Assembly: GCA_964519615.1 (NCBI GenBank)
Contig: CAZFIM010000009.1
Location: forward strand, 1 to 54,434
Length of the DNA stretch: 54,434 nucleotides
Source of the DNA: CAZFIM01 sp964519615
GTDB lineage: Bacteria > Chloroflexota > Dehalococcoidia > GIF9 > UBA5629
Direction of reading: 5' to 3'
Shown: one piece after another, positions 7,976-15,746 of the stretch
How the letters are laid out: each line of letters opens with the position of its first letter
How positions within the stretch are numbered: position 1 is the stretch's first letter
The notes under the pieces: generated by a model
What the model saw: only the letters and a program-made list of their open reading frames with translations
Database searches by the model: none
What the model was told of the DNA's origin: nothing
Program-made: the position numbers and the translations under genes

Positions 7976-9205
7976 ATGCACATCGATACAGGCGATACTG
8001 CTTGGATAATGGTTTCAGCAGCGCTAGTAATGATAATGCTGCCGGGGGTTGCCTTTTTCTACGGCGGCATGGTAAGGAGAAAGAACATTCTTTCAACTCT
8101 TATGATGAGCTTTGCTGCCATGGCGGTAGTAGGCATTATCTGGGTTGTTTATGGTTATAGCCTTGGTTTTGGGCCGGACAGAGGCGGATTTCTTGGAGGT
8201 CTGGAATGGGCAGGTCTGGCTAGCGTAGGGCAGGACCCCTCAGACGTATACGCCACTACAGTACCTCATCTAGCGTTTATGGTCTTTCAAGCTATGTTCG
8301 CTATGATAACCGTATCTCTAATCACAGGGGGCATTGTCGAGCGTGTAAAGTTCAGCGCTTTTCTGCTTTTTACCGTACTGTGGGTAACAATTGTATATTG
8401 TCCAATCAGTCATTGGGTTTGGGGAGACGGAGGATGGCTTCTGGCACTTGGCGCTCTTGACTTTGCCGGTGGTTCCGTTGTCCATATTAATGCAGGGATG
8501 TCCGCATTAGCATTAGCTATGATACTCCGTCCGCGTAAAGGTTATATTGAAGGTGAGACCATGGAGCCTCATAACCTTCCTATGGTCTTGTTGGGAGCTT
8601 CCCTGCTATGGTTTGGATGGTTCGGTTTCAATGGCGGAAGCGCCCTTGCTTCCGGAGGGCTTGCTTCTGCTGCTTTTGTAAATACCAACATATCGGCAGC
8701 GGCGGCGGCAGTAACATGGATGGTAATAAGCTGGATTTATCGCCGACCGTCATTACTGGGCATTACCACCGGCGCCGTTGCAGGTCTGGTGGCAATAACT
8801 CCCGCATCAGGTTTTGTTTCACCGATGGCCTCAATTCTCATCGGCTGCGTTGCCTCCGTGATATGTTATTACTGCATACTATTCAGAACGAAGCGCAAGA
8901 TAGATGAATCGCTTGATGTATGGGCTGTACACGGAATGGGCGGTGTATGGGGGGCAATCGCTACCGGTCTTTTTGCCACCGTGGCTGTAAATCCTAACGG
9001 GGCCAACGGCCTGTTTCTTGGAAATGCCGCATTACTCGGTAAACAGGTTGTCGATGTCCTGGCAGTGGCTGTTTTCTCATTCGGTCTTACATGGATACTG
9101 GCAAAAATTATCGACCGCTTCTTCGGCTTGCGGGTCAAAGACGAGGAGGAATCTGTCGGACTTGATATTTCTCAGCACGGCGAAAGAGCATATGGAGGAG
9201 TATAG
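7976..9205 (+). CDS. amtB: Ammonium channel AmtB
   Basis: An 11-helix inner-membrane ammonium channel of 409 residues with no cleavable signal peptide. Pore signatures are present: the first twin-His in GGSVVHINAGMSAL, the second in VHGMGGVWGAIATG, the phenylalanine gate regions (FMVFQAMFAMIT and WFGWFGFNGGS) and FFYGGMVRRKN near the first helix. The C-terminus (RFFGLRVKDEEESVGLDISQHGE) is the cytoplasmic tail that GlnK-type PII proteins plug. The gene is followed directly by the PII gene, the standard amtB-glnK pairing, and preceded by GTAAC direct repeats suggesting nitrogen control. The SD GGAGGT is 5 nt before ATG 7976. Confidence 0.95.
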   Translation: MHIDTGDTAWIMVSAALVMIMLPGVAFFYGGMVRRKNILSTLMMSFAAMAVVGIIWVVYGYSLGFGPDRGGFLGGLEWAGLASVGQDPSDVYATTVPHLAFMVFQAMFAMITVSLITGGIVERVKFSAFLLFTVLWVTIVYCPISHWVWGDGGWLLALGALDFAGGSVVHINAGMSALALAMILRPRKGYIEGETMEPHNLPMVLLGASLLWFGWFGFNGGSALASGGLASAAFVNTNISAAAAAVTWMVISWIYRRPSLLGITTGAVAGLVAITPASGFVSPMASILIGCVASVICYYCILFRTKRKIDESLDVWAVHGMGGVWGAIATGLFATVAVNPNGANGLFLGNAALLGKQVVDVLAVAVFSFGLTWILAKIIDRFFGLRVKDEEESVGLDISQHGERAYGGV

Positions 9206-9207
9206 TG

Positions 9208-9546
9208 ATGAAAAAAGTTGAAGCTATTGTCAGACCTGAGAAAATCGATCCTATTAAAGAGGCTCTTGAGCAACTGGGAGTATCCGGTATAACGCTCACC
9301 GATGTAAGAGGGAGGGGTTCACAAAAAGGTATCCTGCTGGCATGGCGAGCGGGGAATTACCGGGTGGACTTTCTGCCGAAGACTAAAATAGAAATCGTTG
9401 TCGATGACAGCACTGTAAATGATGTTATTGCCATTATCTGCCGTATCGCCAGAACCGGGAAGGTTGGTGATGGTAAAATATTCGTCATCCCCGTGGATAA
9501 TGCCATACGTGTCCGAACAGGTGAGGAAGGAATTCATGTCATCTAG
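9208..9546 (+). CDS. glnK: PII nitrogen regulatory protein (GlnK type)
   Basis: A 112-residue PII trimer subunit that senses 2-oxoglutarate and ATP/ADP and blocks AmtB when nitrogen is plentiful. It shows the family start MKKVEAIVRPEKID, the T-loop GRGSQKG...GNYRVDFLPKTKIEIVV, the B-loop RTGKVGDGKIFV and the C-terminal RVRTGEEG. The T-loop Tyr matching the uridylylation site of proteobacterial PII (Tyr51) is kept in GNYRV, although no uridylyltransferase gene is here. I chose ATG 9208 because GGAGGAG (9194-9200) is 7 nt upstream; GTG 9205 is possible. It lies 2 nt after amtB. The name glnK rests on that linkage; glnB is equally possible by sequence. Confidence 0.92.
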   Translation: MKKVEAIVRPEKIDPIKEALEQLGVSGITLTDVRGRGSQKGILLAWRAGNYRVDFLPKTKIEIVVDDSTVNDVIAIICRIARTGKVGDGKIFVIPVDNAIRVRTGEEGIHVI

Positions 9547-9700
9547 CCGGATATCGGGTATGGGTAATTTCCTCATACGTTTTACCGTTGATATAAAAGG
9601 AGGTTTATATCGTAGTATATATGCACTGCATTCTCAATCGAAACTGTGATTATAAATTAAGCTCATTATCGTAAAAATATAAAAAGAGGAGGATATTACT
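9547..9700 (+). promoter_or_regulatory. glnA upstream region
   Basis: A 154-nt gap between the PII gene and glnA. It contains a -35-like TTGATA at 9588-9593 and a TAGTAT at 9613-9618 with a 19-nt spacer, so any promoter is weak or regulated. An AAAGGAGG at 9597-9603 looks like a ribosome site but no convincing gene follows; an ATG about 15 nt further on opens only a 17-codon frame. The real glnA site is AGAGGAGG just before ATG 9701. I found no clear GTAAC repeat series here. Confidence 0.35.
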
Positions 9701-11035
9701 ATGAGCAAAAGAGATGAAGCAAGTCAATATGTATTAAAAGTAGCAAAGGAAAAGAACGTTAAGTTTATCAGACTATGGTTCACGGATACTCTGGGACTGC
9801 TGAAAAGCTTTGCTATTACCGTTGAAGAGCTGGAGAAAGCGTTGTACGAAGGTATGGGTTTCGATGGATCCTCTATCGAGGGTTATGCACGTATAGATGA
9901 GAGTGATATGATAGCTATGCCAGACCCCGATACTTTCCAGCTCATTCCATGGAGACCGAAAGCACAGGCAGTTGCCCGTATGTTCTGTGATATTCTGAAA
10001 CCGGGTGGTGAGCCGTTTGTTGGGGATCCCCGCCACATATTGAAAGAAAACCTTAAAGTAGCTGCGGATAAAGGCTATACCTACTACGTCGGCCCAGAGT
10101 TGGAGTTTTTCTATTTTCAAGACTCTCAAAGCACAGTCCCCCTCGATCAGGGCGGATACTTTGATCTTACCCCACTGGATATAGCCAGCGACCTAAGACG
10201 TGAAACTGTACTCGCTATGGAAGAAATGGGCATTGCAGTAGAATATTCTCACCATGAAGTTGCCCACAGTCAGCACGAAATCGATATGAGGTATACCGAT
10301 GCCCTCACAATGGCTGACCAGGTGATGACGTATAGATTGATCGTTAAACAAATAGCTATTGCCCAGGGCTGCTATGCAACATTTATGCCTAAACCCGTAT
10401 TCGGTATGAACGGAAGCGGCATGCATACTCATCAATCTCTTTTTAAGGGTGATACCAATGCTTTCTTCGATCCCAAGGATAAGTACAGCCTTTCACAAGA
10501 AGCGAAATACTATATCGCTGGTTTGCTCAAGCACGCTCCGGCGATTACGCTCATCTGCAATCAGTGGGTTAACTCTTACAAAAGGTTGGTTCCCGGGTAT
10601 GAAGCACCTGTCTATCTCACCTGGGCCCGCCGCAATCGTTCTGACCTGATCAGAGTCCCCGAATATCAGCCCGGCAGGGAAAAGGCCACGAGAATTGAAT
10701 TCCGTTCACCCGACCCGGCCTGCAACCCTTATCTTGCATTCAGTGTGATGCTTGCCGCCGGACTTGACGGTATCGAGAAGAAAATGGAACTTCCCCAACC
10801 GGTTGAAGAGAACGTTTACAAGATGAGCGAAGAAGAGAGAATGCGCAGAGGCATAGGAACATTGCCTGCTAACCTCTGGGAAGCGATTCAGATCACTGAG
10901 AAAAGCGATCTAGTAAGAAAGGCACTGGGTGATCATACTTTCAATGCGTTCCTCACAAACAAGAAAATCGAATGGGATGAATACCGCACTCAGGTCACTG
11001 AATACGAAATCAATAAGTATTTACCGGTGCTATGA
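9701..11035 (+). CDS. glnA: Glutamine synthetase type I-alpha
   Basis: Dodecameric glutamine synthetase, 444 residues, making glutamine from glutamate, ammonia and ATP. Motifs: FDGSSIEGYARIDESDM (the Arg loop used by I-alpha enzymes for feedback inhibition), GPELEFFYF with metal-binding Glu, NGSGMHTHQSL, VPGYEAPVYLTWARRNRS (Glu flap) and RIEFRSPDPACNPYLAF. The C-terminal region (VYKMSEEERMRRGIGTLP) lacks the NLYDLP adenylylation Tyr of the beta class, so regulation by adenylylation is unlikely. A strong SD AGAGGAGG precedes ATG 9701, and a perfect-stem terminator follows at 11113. Together with AmtB, PII and GltB it forms the complete GS-GOGAT ammonia route. Confidence 0.96.
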   Translation: MSKRDEASQYVLKVAKEKNVKFIRLWFTDTLGLLKSFAITVEELEKALYEGMGFDGSSIEGYARIDESDMIAMPDPDTFQLIPWRPKAQAVARMFCDILKPGGEPFVGDPRHILKENLKVAADKGYTYYVGPELEFFYFQDSQSTVPLDQGGYFDLTPLDIASDLRRETVLAMEEMGIAVEYSHHEVAHSQHEIDMRYTDALTMADQVMTYRLIVKQIAIAQGCYATFMPKPVFGMNGSGMHTHQSLFKGDTNAFFDPKDKYSLSQEAKYYIAGLLKHAPAITLICNQWVNSYKRLVPGYEAPVYLTWARRNRSDLIRVPEYQPGREKATRIEFRSPDPACNPYLAFSVMLAAGLDGIEKKMELPQPVEENVYKMSEEERMRRGIGTLPANLWEAIQITEKSDLVRKALGDHTFNAFLTNKKIEWDEYRTQVTEYEINKYLPVL

Positions 11036-11112
11036 GTTCCTTAGTAAAGAGATAGTAGTGGAGCCCATTACAAATAATTAACAAGCTTACTGCCTCCTCT
11101 TCTTTTTATACG

Positions 11113-11150
11113 TAGGGATGTGAGCGCCCATACGCTCACATCCCTATTAT
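11113..11150 (+). terminator. Rho-independent terminator after glnA
   Basis: A perfect 14-bp stem (11113-11126 with 11133-11146; TAGGGATGTGAGCG and its complement), a 6-nt loop CCCATA, then a moderately T-rich TTATTGTT. It separates glnA from nadE. It lies 77 nt after the glnA stop. Confidence 0.75.
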
Positions 11151-11156
11151 TGTTCA

Positions 11157-11185
11157 TTGACATGCCGTTAAGGTTATAGTATATA
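11157..11185 (+). promoter_or_regulatory. Sigma70-type promoter for nadE
   Basis: TTGACA at 11157-11162, a 17-nt spacer and TATATA at 11180-11185, located just after the glnA terminator and 52 nt before the nadE start. The spacer and -10 also form part of a short AT palindrome, TAGTATATATACTA. Confidence 0.6.
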
Positions 11186-11237
11186 TACTAACGATATATA
11201 AAAATACGCTCTGTACCCGTGAAGCAAAAGGTAGAAT

Positions 11238-12974
11238 ATGCGATCCTTAAGATTGGCACTTGCCCAAATCAATACTACTGTAGGGAACTTCGAGGGAAAC
11301 CTGACAAAGGTAATCGATTACACTAAAAACGCCCGGCAGTCAGGGGCGGATATTGTTGTGTTCCCTGAACTGGCTGTTTGCGGCTATCCCCCCGAAGACC
11401 TTCTTTTCAAACCGCGTTTTATCGAAAAAAACCTTTTATATCTCAACAAAGTTGTACAAGCATCATCAGGTATTACCGTTATCATAGGATTCGTCGATTC
11501 AAAATATGATATTTTTAACGCTGCCGCAGTGATACATAACGGTAAACTTGAAGGCGTATACCACAAAATCTACCTTCCCAATTACGGGGTTTTTGACGAG
11601 AACCGCTATTTTCAGGCCGGAAATGAATGTCCTGTTTATACCATATACGGGATAGGAATAGGTGTCAATATATGCGAGGATATCTGGTATGAAGCCGGGC
11701 CCGCTACAATACAAGCTCTTGCCGGAGCTGAGATAATAATCAATCTGAGTTCCTCTCCCTATCATTCCGGCAAGTCAGACTTCCGTGAAAGAATGATAAG
11801 AACCCGGGCAACAGACAATGTTGCCGTTGTTGCCCAATGTAATTTAATTGGCGGCCAGGATGAGCTGGTCTTCGATGGCAACAGTATAGTCTCAGACGAA
11901 AAAGGACAACTTTTGGCCAAAGGTAAATTGTTTCAGGAAGACCTTATCATAGCAGATGTTGATGTTGAAGGCGTATTCCGCACCAGACTTCACGATCCAC
12001 GCTGGAGAAAAGAAGAGCTTCTCTATCAGGAGAAGCGCTGGAATATAACTCATATAGAAATCTCCAGAGAACTTGATTCGCCGTACAAGCCTCCCCTATC
12101 TCCCGCAGTGATCAGTACAACCGAATACCCCGGTGAAATATACGAAGCGCTTGTACTCGGCACTAAAGATTATGTCAATAAAAATGGGTTTAAAAAGGTT
12201 CTGATAGGGATATCGGGAGGAATCGACTCAAGCCTGGTTGCGGCAATTGCGGTAGATGCGTTGGGATCTGAAAATGTTGTTGGAATATCAATGCCCTCAA
12301 GGTATACTTCTGCTGAAACTCTTGATAATACTATGGAACTAGCGGCAAATCTCGGTATGAAAATGCTGTCTATACCAATTGAGACAATCTATGAAGCGTA
12401 TTTAAAAACTCTTGCAGAGTCGTTTGCTGACCACAAGCCTGACTTGACGGAAGAGAACATTCAAGCCCGCATTAGAGGAAATCTTCTCATGGCTTTATCG
12501 AACAAATTCGGATGGCTGGTTCTTACGACCGGGAATAAAAGTGAGATGGCTACCGGTTACACCACCCTGTATGGGGATATGGCGGGGGGATTTGCTGTCA
12601 TCAAGGACGTTCCAAAAACAATAGTCTATGAACTCTCCGAATATAGAAATTGCATTGATAAAAAGATATGTATCCCGTTGAGCATCATCAAAAGAGAACC
12701 TACCGCTGAGCTCCGATACAACCAAAAGGATTCTGATTCCCTGCCGCCGTATAATATCCTTGACCCCATTCTTACAGCTTACGTGGAAGAGGATAAAAGT
12801 ATCGACCAGATTGTTAATATGGGCTATGAAAAGGATACCGTTAATAAAACCGCACGTCTTGTAGATGGAAGTGAATATAAACGCAGGCAGTCTCCACCCG
12901 GGATTAAAATTACTCCCAGAGCTTTTGGAAGAGACTGGAGGCTACCCATTACAAATAAATTCAAAGGCTGTTAG
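11238..12974 (+). CDS. nadE: Glutamine-dependent NAD+ synthetase
   Basis: Converts nicotinate adenine dinucleotide to NAD+ using glutamine. Residues 1 to about 265 form a nitrilase-type glutaminase with the Glu-Lys-Cys triad in VVFPELAVCGYPPED, YHKIYLPNYGVFDE and GVNICEDIWYE. The C-terminal half is the PP-loop synthetase: GISGGIDSSLVAAIAVDALG, MPSRYTSAETL, TTGNKSEMATGYTTLYGDMAGG and PTAELR. Length 578 matches the two-domain bacterial enzyme, so it does not rely on free ammonia. It starts at ATG 11238 with AAAGGTAG upstream. The other NAD salvage steps in this window (PncA-PncB) are 20 kb away on the opposite strand. Confidence 0.95.
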   Translation: MRSLRLALAQINTTVGNFEGNLTKVIDYTKNARQSGADIVVFPELAVCGYPPEDLLFKPRFIEKNLLYLNKVVQASSGITVIIGFVDSKYDIFNAAAVIHNGKLEGVYHKIYLPNYGVFDENRYFQAGNECPVYTIYGIGIGVNICEDIWYEAGPATIQALAGAEIIINLSSSPYHSGKSDFRERMIRTRATDNVAVVAQCNLIGGQDELVFDGNSIVSDEKGQLLAKGKLFQEDLIIADVDVEGVFRTRLHDPRWRKEELLYQEKRWNITHIEISRELDSPYKPPLSPAVISTTEYPGEIYEALVLGTKDYVNKNGFKKVLIGISGGIDSSLVAAIAVDALGSENVVGISMPSRYTSAETLDNTMELAANLGMKMLSIPIETIYEAYLKTLAESFADHKPDLTEENIQARIRGNLLMALSNKFGWLVLTTGNKSEMATGYTTLYGDMAGGFAVIKDVPKTIVYELSEYRNCIDKKICIPLSIIKREPTAELRYNQKDSDSLPPYNILDPILTAYVEEDKSIDQIVNMGYEKDTVNKTARLVDGSEYKRRQSPPGIKITPRAFGRDWRLPITNKFKGC

Positions 12975-13043
12975 TTCTCTCACTATATCTCACCTTCCAC
13001 ACAGGTATACTCCATACCAACGGCCAGCAATCATGTTTGCTCA

Positions 13044-13071
13044 TTGTTTATTGCGGATAATCATGTATAAT
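13044..13071 (+). promoter_or_regulatory. Sigma70-type promoter for the NrpR-like gene
   Basis: TTGTTT (13044-13049), a 16-nt spacer and a perfect TATAAT (13066-13071). Transcription would start near 13078, after the upstream in-frame ATG at 13070, which supports ATG 13112 as the true start of the gene. Confidence 0.55.
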
Positions 13072-13111
13072 GAATGCACATTTATTTCTCCTTTTATTGG
13101 TGGATTTTAAT

Positions 13112-14110
13112 ATGGTACAGAGTGCCGGCGCAGACACGGAACGCAAAATCCTTGCGATACTAAAAACACTCAGTGAATCAACGCAACCGCTTGGTTCAAT
13201 CACTATAGCGCGCAAATTGAAGGACAATGGCGTATATCTTAGTGAGCGTGCTATCCGATACCATCTCAAAATTACAGATGAACGGGGTTATACAATTCCG
13301 CTGGGGAGAGACGGACGGCTGCTTTCACCCAAAGGACGGGAGGAGCTACAAATTGCACTGGCACCGGATCAGTTAAGCTTCATACTACAAAAACTGGAAA
13401 CTCTGGCGATTCGCACAACATTTGATCCCGTAAAACGCACAGGTCAATTACCTATAAACACCTCTCTTTTTAATAAAAGTGATTTTCCACGTGCGCTACA
13501 GGTAATGAAAAAAGTATTCAAAGCAGGTTATTGCGTAAGCGAGCTGGTCCTTGTAGCAAGTGAAAACAATAAACTTGGAAATGTAATCATCCCTCCCGGC
13601 AAAATCGGTTTTGCCACGGTGTGCGGCGTAGCAGTCAACGGAGTACTCTTGAGAAATGCCGTACCGATGGAATCAAGATTTGGAGGTGTTCTGGAAATAC
13701 GCAGCGGACAACCGGTCCGTTTCACAGCTATTATCAACTATGGAGGGACTTCTCTCGATCCTTCAGAACAATACATACGTGCCAGGATGACCAGCGTTAC
13801 AGAGGTTGTACGCAGCGGACACGGAAAAATTCTCGCTAACTTCCGTGAAATTCCCGCCCTTTCCAAACCGGTTGTTGAACGTATTAGAGATGAACTGAAT
13901 GCGGCAAATATTAACGGTATTTATGTTTTGGGCAATATCAGCGAAGCTCTTTGCCAAATTTCTATCGGAATGAACCGTGTAGGTATCATTCTTCTCGGAG
14001 GGCTTAATCCGGTTGCTGCTGCGGTTGAAGCCGGTTTTGAGGTTGAAAATATAGCAGAAAGCGGAGTAGTCGATTTTGAGGAACTGAGCAGCATCTGGGA
14101 AATTCAATAA
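13112..14110 (+). CDS. nrpR: NrpR-like transcriptional repressor (winged helix + DUF128)
   Basis: A 332-residue protein. The N-terminal ~65 residues are a winged helix (ERKILAILKTLSESTQPLGS, then SERAIRYHLKI). The rest is one NrpR/DUF128 domain: IPPGKIGFATVCGVAVNGVLL, SRFGGVLEI, FTAIINYGGTSLDP and GMNRVGIILLGGLNPVAAA. In methanogens NrpR represses nif and glnA and is relieved by 2-oxoglutarate. Here the gene lies inside a nitrogen-assimilation block, which agrees with that role. Many archaeal NrpRs have two DUF128 domains; this one has one. ATG 13112 was chosen because GGTGGA is 7 nt upstream, and ATG 13070 falls inside the promoter -10. I saw no clear GGAA-N6-TTCC operator nearby, so its targets are unknown. 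Confidence 0.85.
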   Translation: MVQSAGADTERKILAILKTLSESTQPLGSITIARKLKDNGVYLSERAIRYHLKITDERGYTIPLGRDGRLLSPKGREELQIALAPDQLSFILQKLETLAIRTTFDPVKRTGQLPINTSLFNKSDFPRALQVMKKVFKAGYCVSELVLVASENNKLGNVIIPPGKIGFATVCGVAVNGVLLRNAVPMESRFGGVLEIRSGQPVRFTAIINYGGTSLDPSEQYIRARMTSVTEVVRSGHGKILANFREIPALSKPVVERIRDELNAANINGIYVLGNISEALCQISIGMNRVGIILLGGLNPVAAAVEAGFEVENIAESGVVDFEELSSIWEIQ

Positions 14111-14177
14111 TTAGTCCGTTCTTTTTATTGCGTATCTGAAAGCAATACGTTAAAATTACTCACAGGGGGTGATATAC

Positions 14178-14414
14178 ATGGCTCGAAGACATTATGTTCT
14201 TATTGAAACTGCTGTTGGCAAGACCAAGGAAGTGATCGATATCTTGAAAAAAACCGAAGGCATGAAAACCGTTGATGCTGTGACCGGCCCCTATGATATT
14301 ATTGCCGTGCTCGAGGAAGATGATTTGAACATCGTAGGAAGCCAGATTACTGAAAAGGTCCATACTATTGACGGTGTCACGCGTACAGTTACCTGCCTGT
14401 CAATTCGCGTATAA
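14178..14414 (+). CDS. Stand-alone Lrp/AsnC effector-binding (RAM) domain protein
   Basis: A 78-residue protein consisting only of the alpha-beta RAM domain of Lrp/AsnC regulators (HYVLIETAVGKTKEVIDILK, VDAVTGPYDIIAVLEEDDL, IDGVTRTVTCLSI). There is no DNA-binding part. Such single-domain proteins form dimers or decamers that bind amino acids in the family, but most have no assigned job. It follows the NrpR-like gene by 67 nt and overlaps no other gene. The start is ATG 14178 with AGGGGGT 7 nt upstream; a GTG at 14169 lies in that ribosome site. Position suggests amino-acid sensing in nitrogen control, which is inference. Confidence 0.82.
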   Translation: MARRHYVLIETAVGKTKEVIDILKKTEGMKTVDAVTGPYDIIAVLEEDDLNIVGSQITEKVHTIDGVTRTVTCLSIRV

Positions 14415-14433
14415 AAGTTATGGTTTCCGATTA

Positions 14434-14775
14434 ATGGATTGTATATTTTGTAAGATAGTTCAAGGGGAAATACCGGCAGATATTGTATTCCAAGATGAGG
14501 AGTTTCTTGCCTTTAAGGACATTAATCCCCAGTCCCCAACGCATATTCTGCTTATTCCCAAAAAACATATAGAATCAGTAGCACAGACTACGCAACAGCA
14601 TAAAGCGTTTCTCGGCCGCCTTATCCTGACGGCAAATCGTGTCGCCCGGCTCGAGAATATACTTGAGCGTGGATATAGGCTGGTGATAAACTGTGGTCCG
14701 GACGGTAGACAGGTTGTCCCCCATCTGCATCTCCATATTCTCGGAGGGAGACAGATGGAAGACCAGCTTGGATAG
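14434..14775 (+). CDS. HIT family protein (HINT type nucleotide hydrolase/transferase)
   Basis: A 113-residue protein beginning MDCIFCKIVQGEIPA, with the paired Cys of zinc-bearing HINT proteins and the catalytic histidine triad in VVPHLHLHILGGR. Family members hydrolyse AMP-linked substrates such as adenosine phosphoramidates; the substrate here cannot be read from sequence. It starts at ATG 14434, 19 nt after the RAM protein, with no obvious ribosome site, so it may depend on coupled translation. It converges with ispH after a 13-nt gap. Confidence 0.9.
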   Translation: MDCIFCKIVQGEIPADIVFQDEEFLAFKDINPQSPTHILLIPKKHIESVAQTTQQHKAFLGRLILTANRVARLENILERGYRLVINCGPDGRQVVPHLHLHILGGRQMEDQLG

Positions 14776-14788
14776 CCTCTTCTTTCTA

Positions 14789-15634
14789 TTATCCTGCTAT
14801 CTCGTTCAATCTGTTGATTACATCATTAATTGCATTATCGGGGGTAGATGCTCCAGCCGTGACCCCAATAGCCTCCTTCGTAGCGAGCCATTCCCGTTTT
14901 ATTTCATCAGCGGTCTGAACTAAGTACGTATCGACTATGGGAGAACAGAGTTCTGCAAGTTTCCTTGTATTGGCGCTGTTACTTCCGCCGATAACGATCA
15001 TTACGTCACTTCTTTTAGCAAGTTCCAACGCTGCTTTTTGCCTTTTTTGAGTTTCTTGACAAAGCGTATTAACAATGCAGAGGTCATGAACAACGGAAAA
15101 ATAACGGTCGATAGTTCCTTTAATGAAATCTGAATACTGCTGTTTATTTTGTGTTGTCTGAGCTATTATCCCAAGTTTTTCTATATCTGGATACGCCGCT
15201 ATTTCAGGAATCTCCAGTGTGGCCACGGCATTGGCACCTGCCCAACCCAACAAGCCTTTCACTTCCGGATGAGTAGCTTCCCCAAAAATGAAAATGCGAT
15301 AGCCTTCACGGGCAAATTTCGCTGCTGCATCCTGGGCTTTACGGACGTTGATACAGGTTGTATCGAGTATACTCAAATTACGCGCCCTGATAGCGCTTAC
15401 CACATCAGGCGAAACCCCATGAGAGGTAATAGCCACGATATCACCCCGCACCTGATCTAACGTTGATACGCTGTGTATACCCATACTCTCCAGATTGCTG
15501 ACAACCTGCCCGTTATGCACAATGGGACCGAGCGTTGCGATCTCCTGATGATCGTGCGCTGCTTTTTCTACTATCTTTATTGCCCTTTTCACACCACGGC
15601 AGAATCCCAGTGTACTTGCTTTTTCAATTCTCAT
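14789..15634 (-). CDS. ispH: 4-hydroxy-3-methylbut-2-enyl diphosphate reductase
   Basis: The last enzyme of the MEP isoprenoid pathway (also called LytB), an Fe-S protein of 281 residues that makes IPP and DMAPP. The three cluster cysteines are in GFCRGVKRA, LDTTCINVRKA and VNTLCQETQKR. The substrate loops SHGVSP, GGSNSANTRKL and GVTAGASTPD are present. The second Cys is followed by Ile where many homologues have Pro (TCP). IspD and the start of IspF at the end of the window belong to the same pathway. It is a single gene on the - strand with its own promoter at 15654-15682. Confidence 0.95.
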   Translation of the reverse strand: MRIEKASTLGFCRGVKRAIKIVEKAAHDHQEIATLGPIVHNGQVVSNLESMGIHSVSTLDQVRGDIVAITSHGVSPDVVSAIRARNLSILDTTCINVRKAQDAAAKFAREGYRIFIFGEATHPEVKGLLGWAGANAVATLEIPEIAAYPDIEKLGIIAQTTQNKQQYSDFIKGTIDRYFSVVHDLCIVNTLCQETQKRQKAALELAKRSDVMIVIGGSNSANTRKLAELCSPIVDTYLVQTADEIKREWLATKEAIGVTAGASTPDNAINDVINRLNEIAG

Positions 15635-15653
15635 AGACGCTATCCCCGCTGAT

Positions 15654-15682
15654 TTTATACATTACAATAATTATGGTAACAA
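15654..15682 (-). promoter_or_regulatory. Sigma70-type promoter for ispH
   Basis: Read on the - strand: TTGTTA (15682-15677), 17-nt spacer, TATAAA (15659-15654). The ispH start codon is 20 nt further on. Confidence 0.5.
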
Positions 15683-15746
15683 CATCAGTAATTAAAAAGG
15701 TATCAATAACCTGTTACCTTCAGATAGAGATGGTAAGAAAAATGCT

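Noticed and set aside
9597..9672. AAAGGAGG followed by a 17-codon frame as a leader peptide for glnA
   Set aside because: The spacing to the ATG is about 15 nt and the peptide shows no attenuation-like run of codons or hairpin pair.
15660..15746. GTAAC/GTAAT pair near the ispH promoter as another GlnR site
   Set aside because: The spacing is 12 bp, not 11, only two boxes are present, and the nearby gene is not nitrogen-related.
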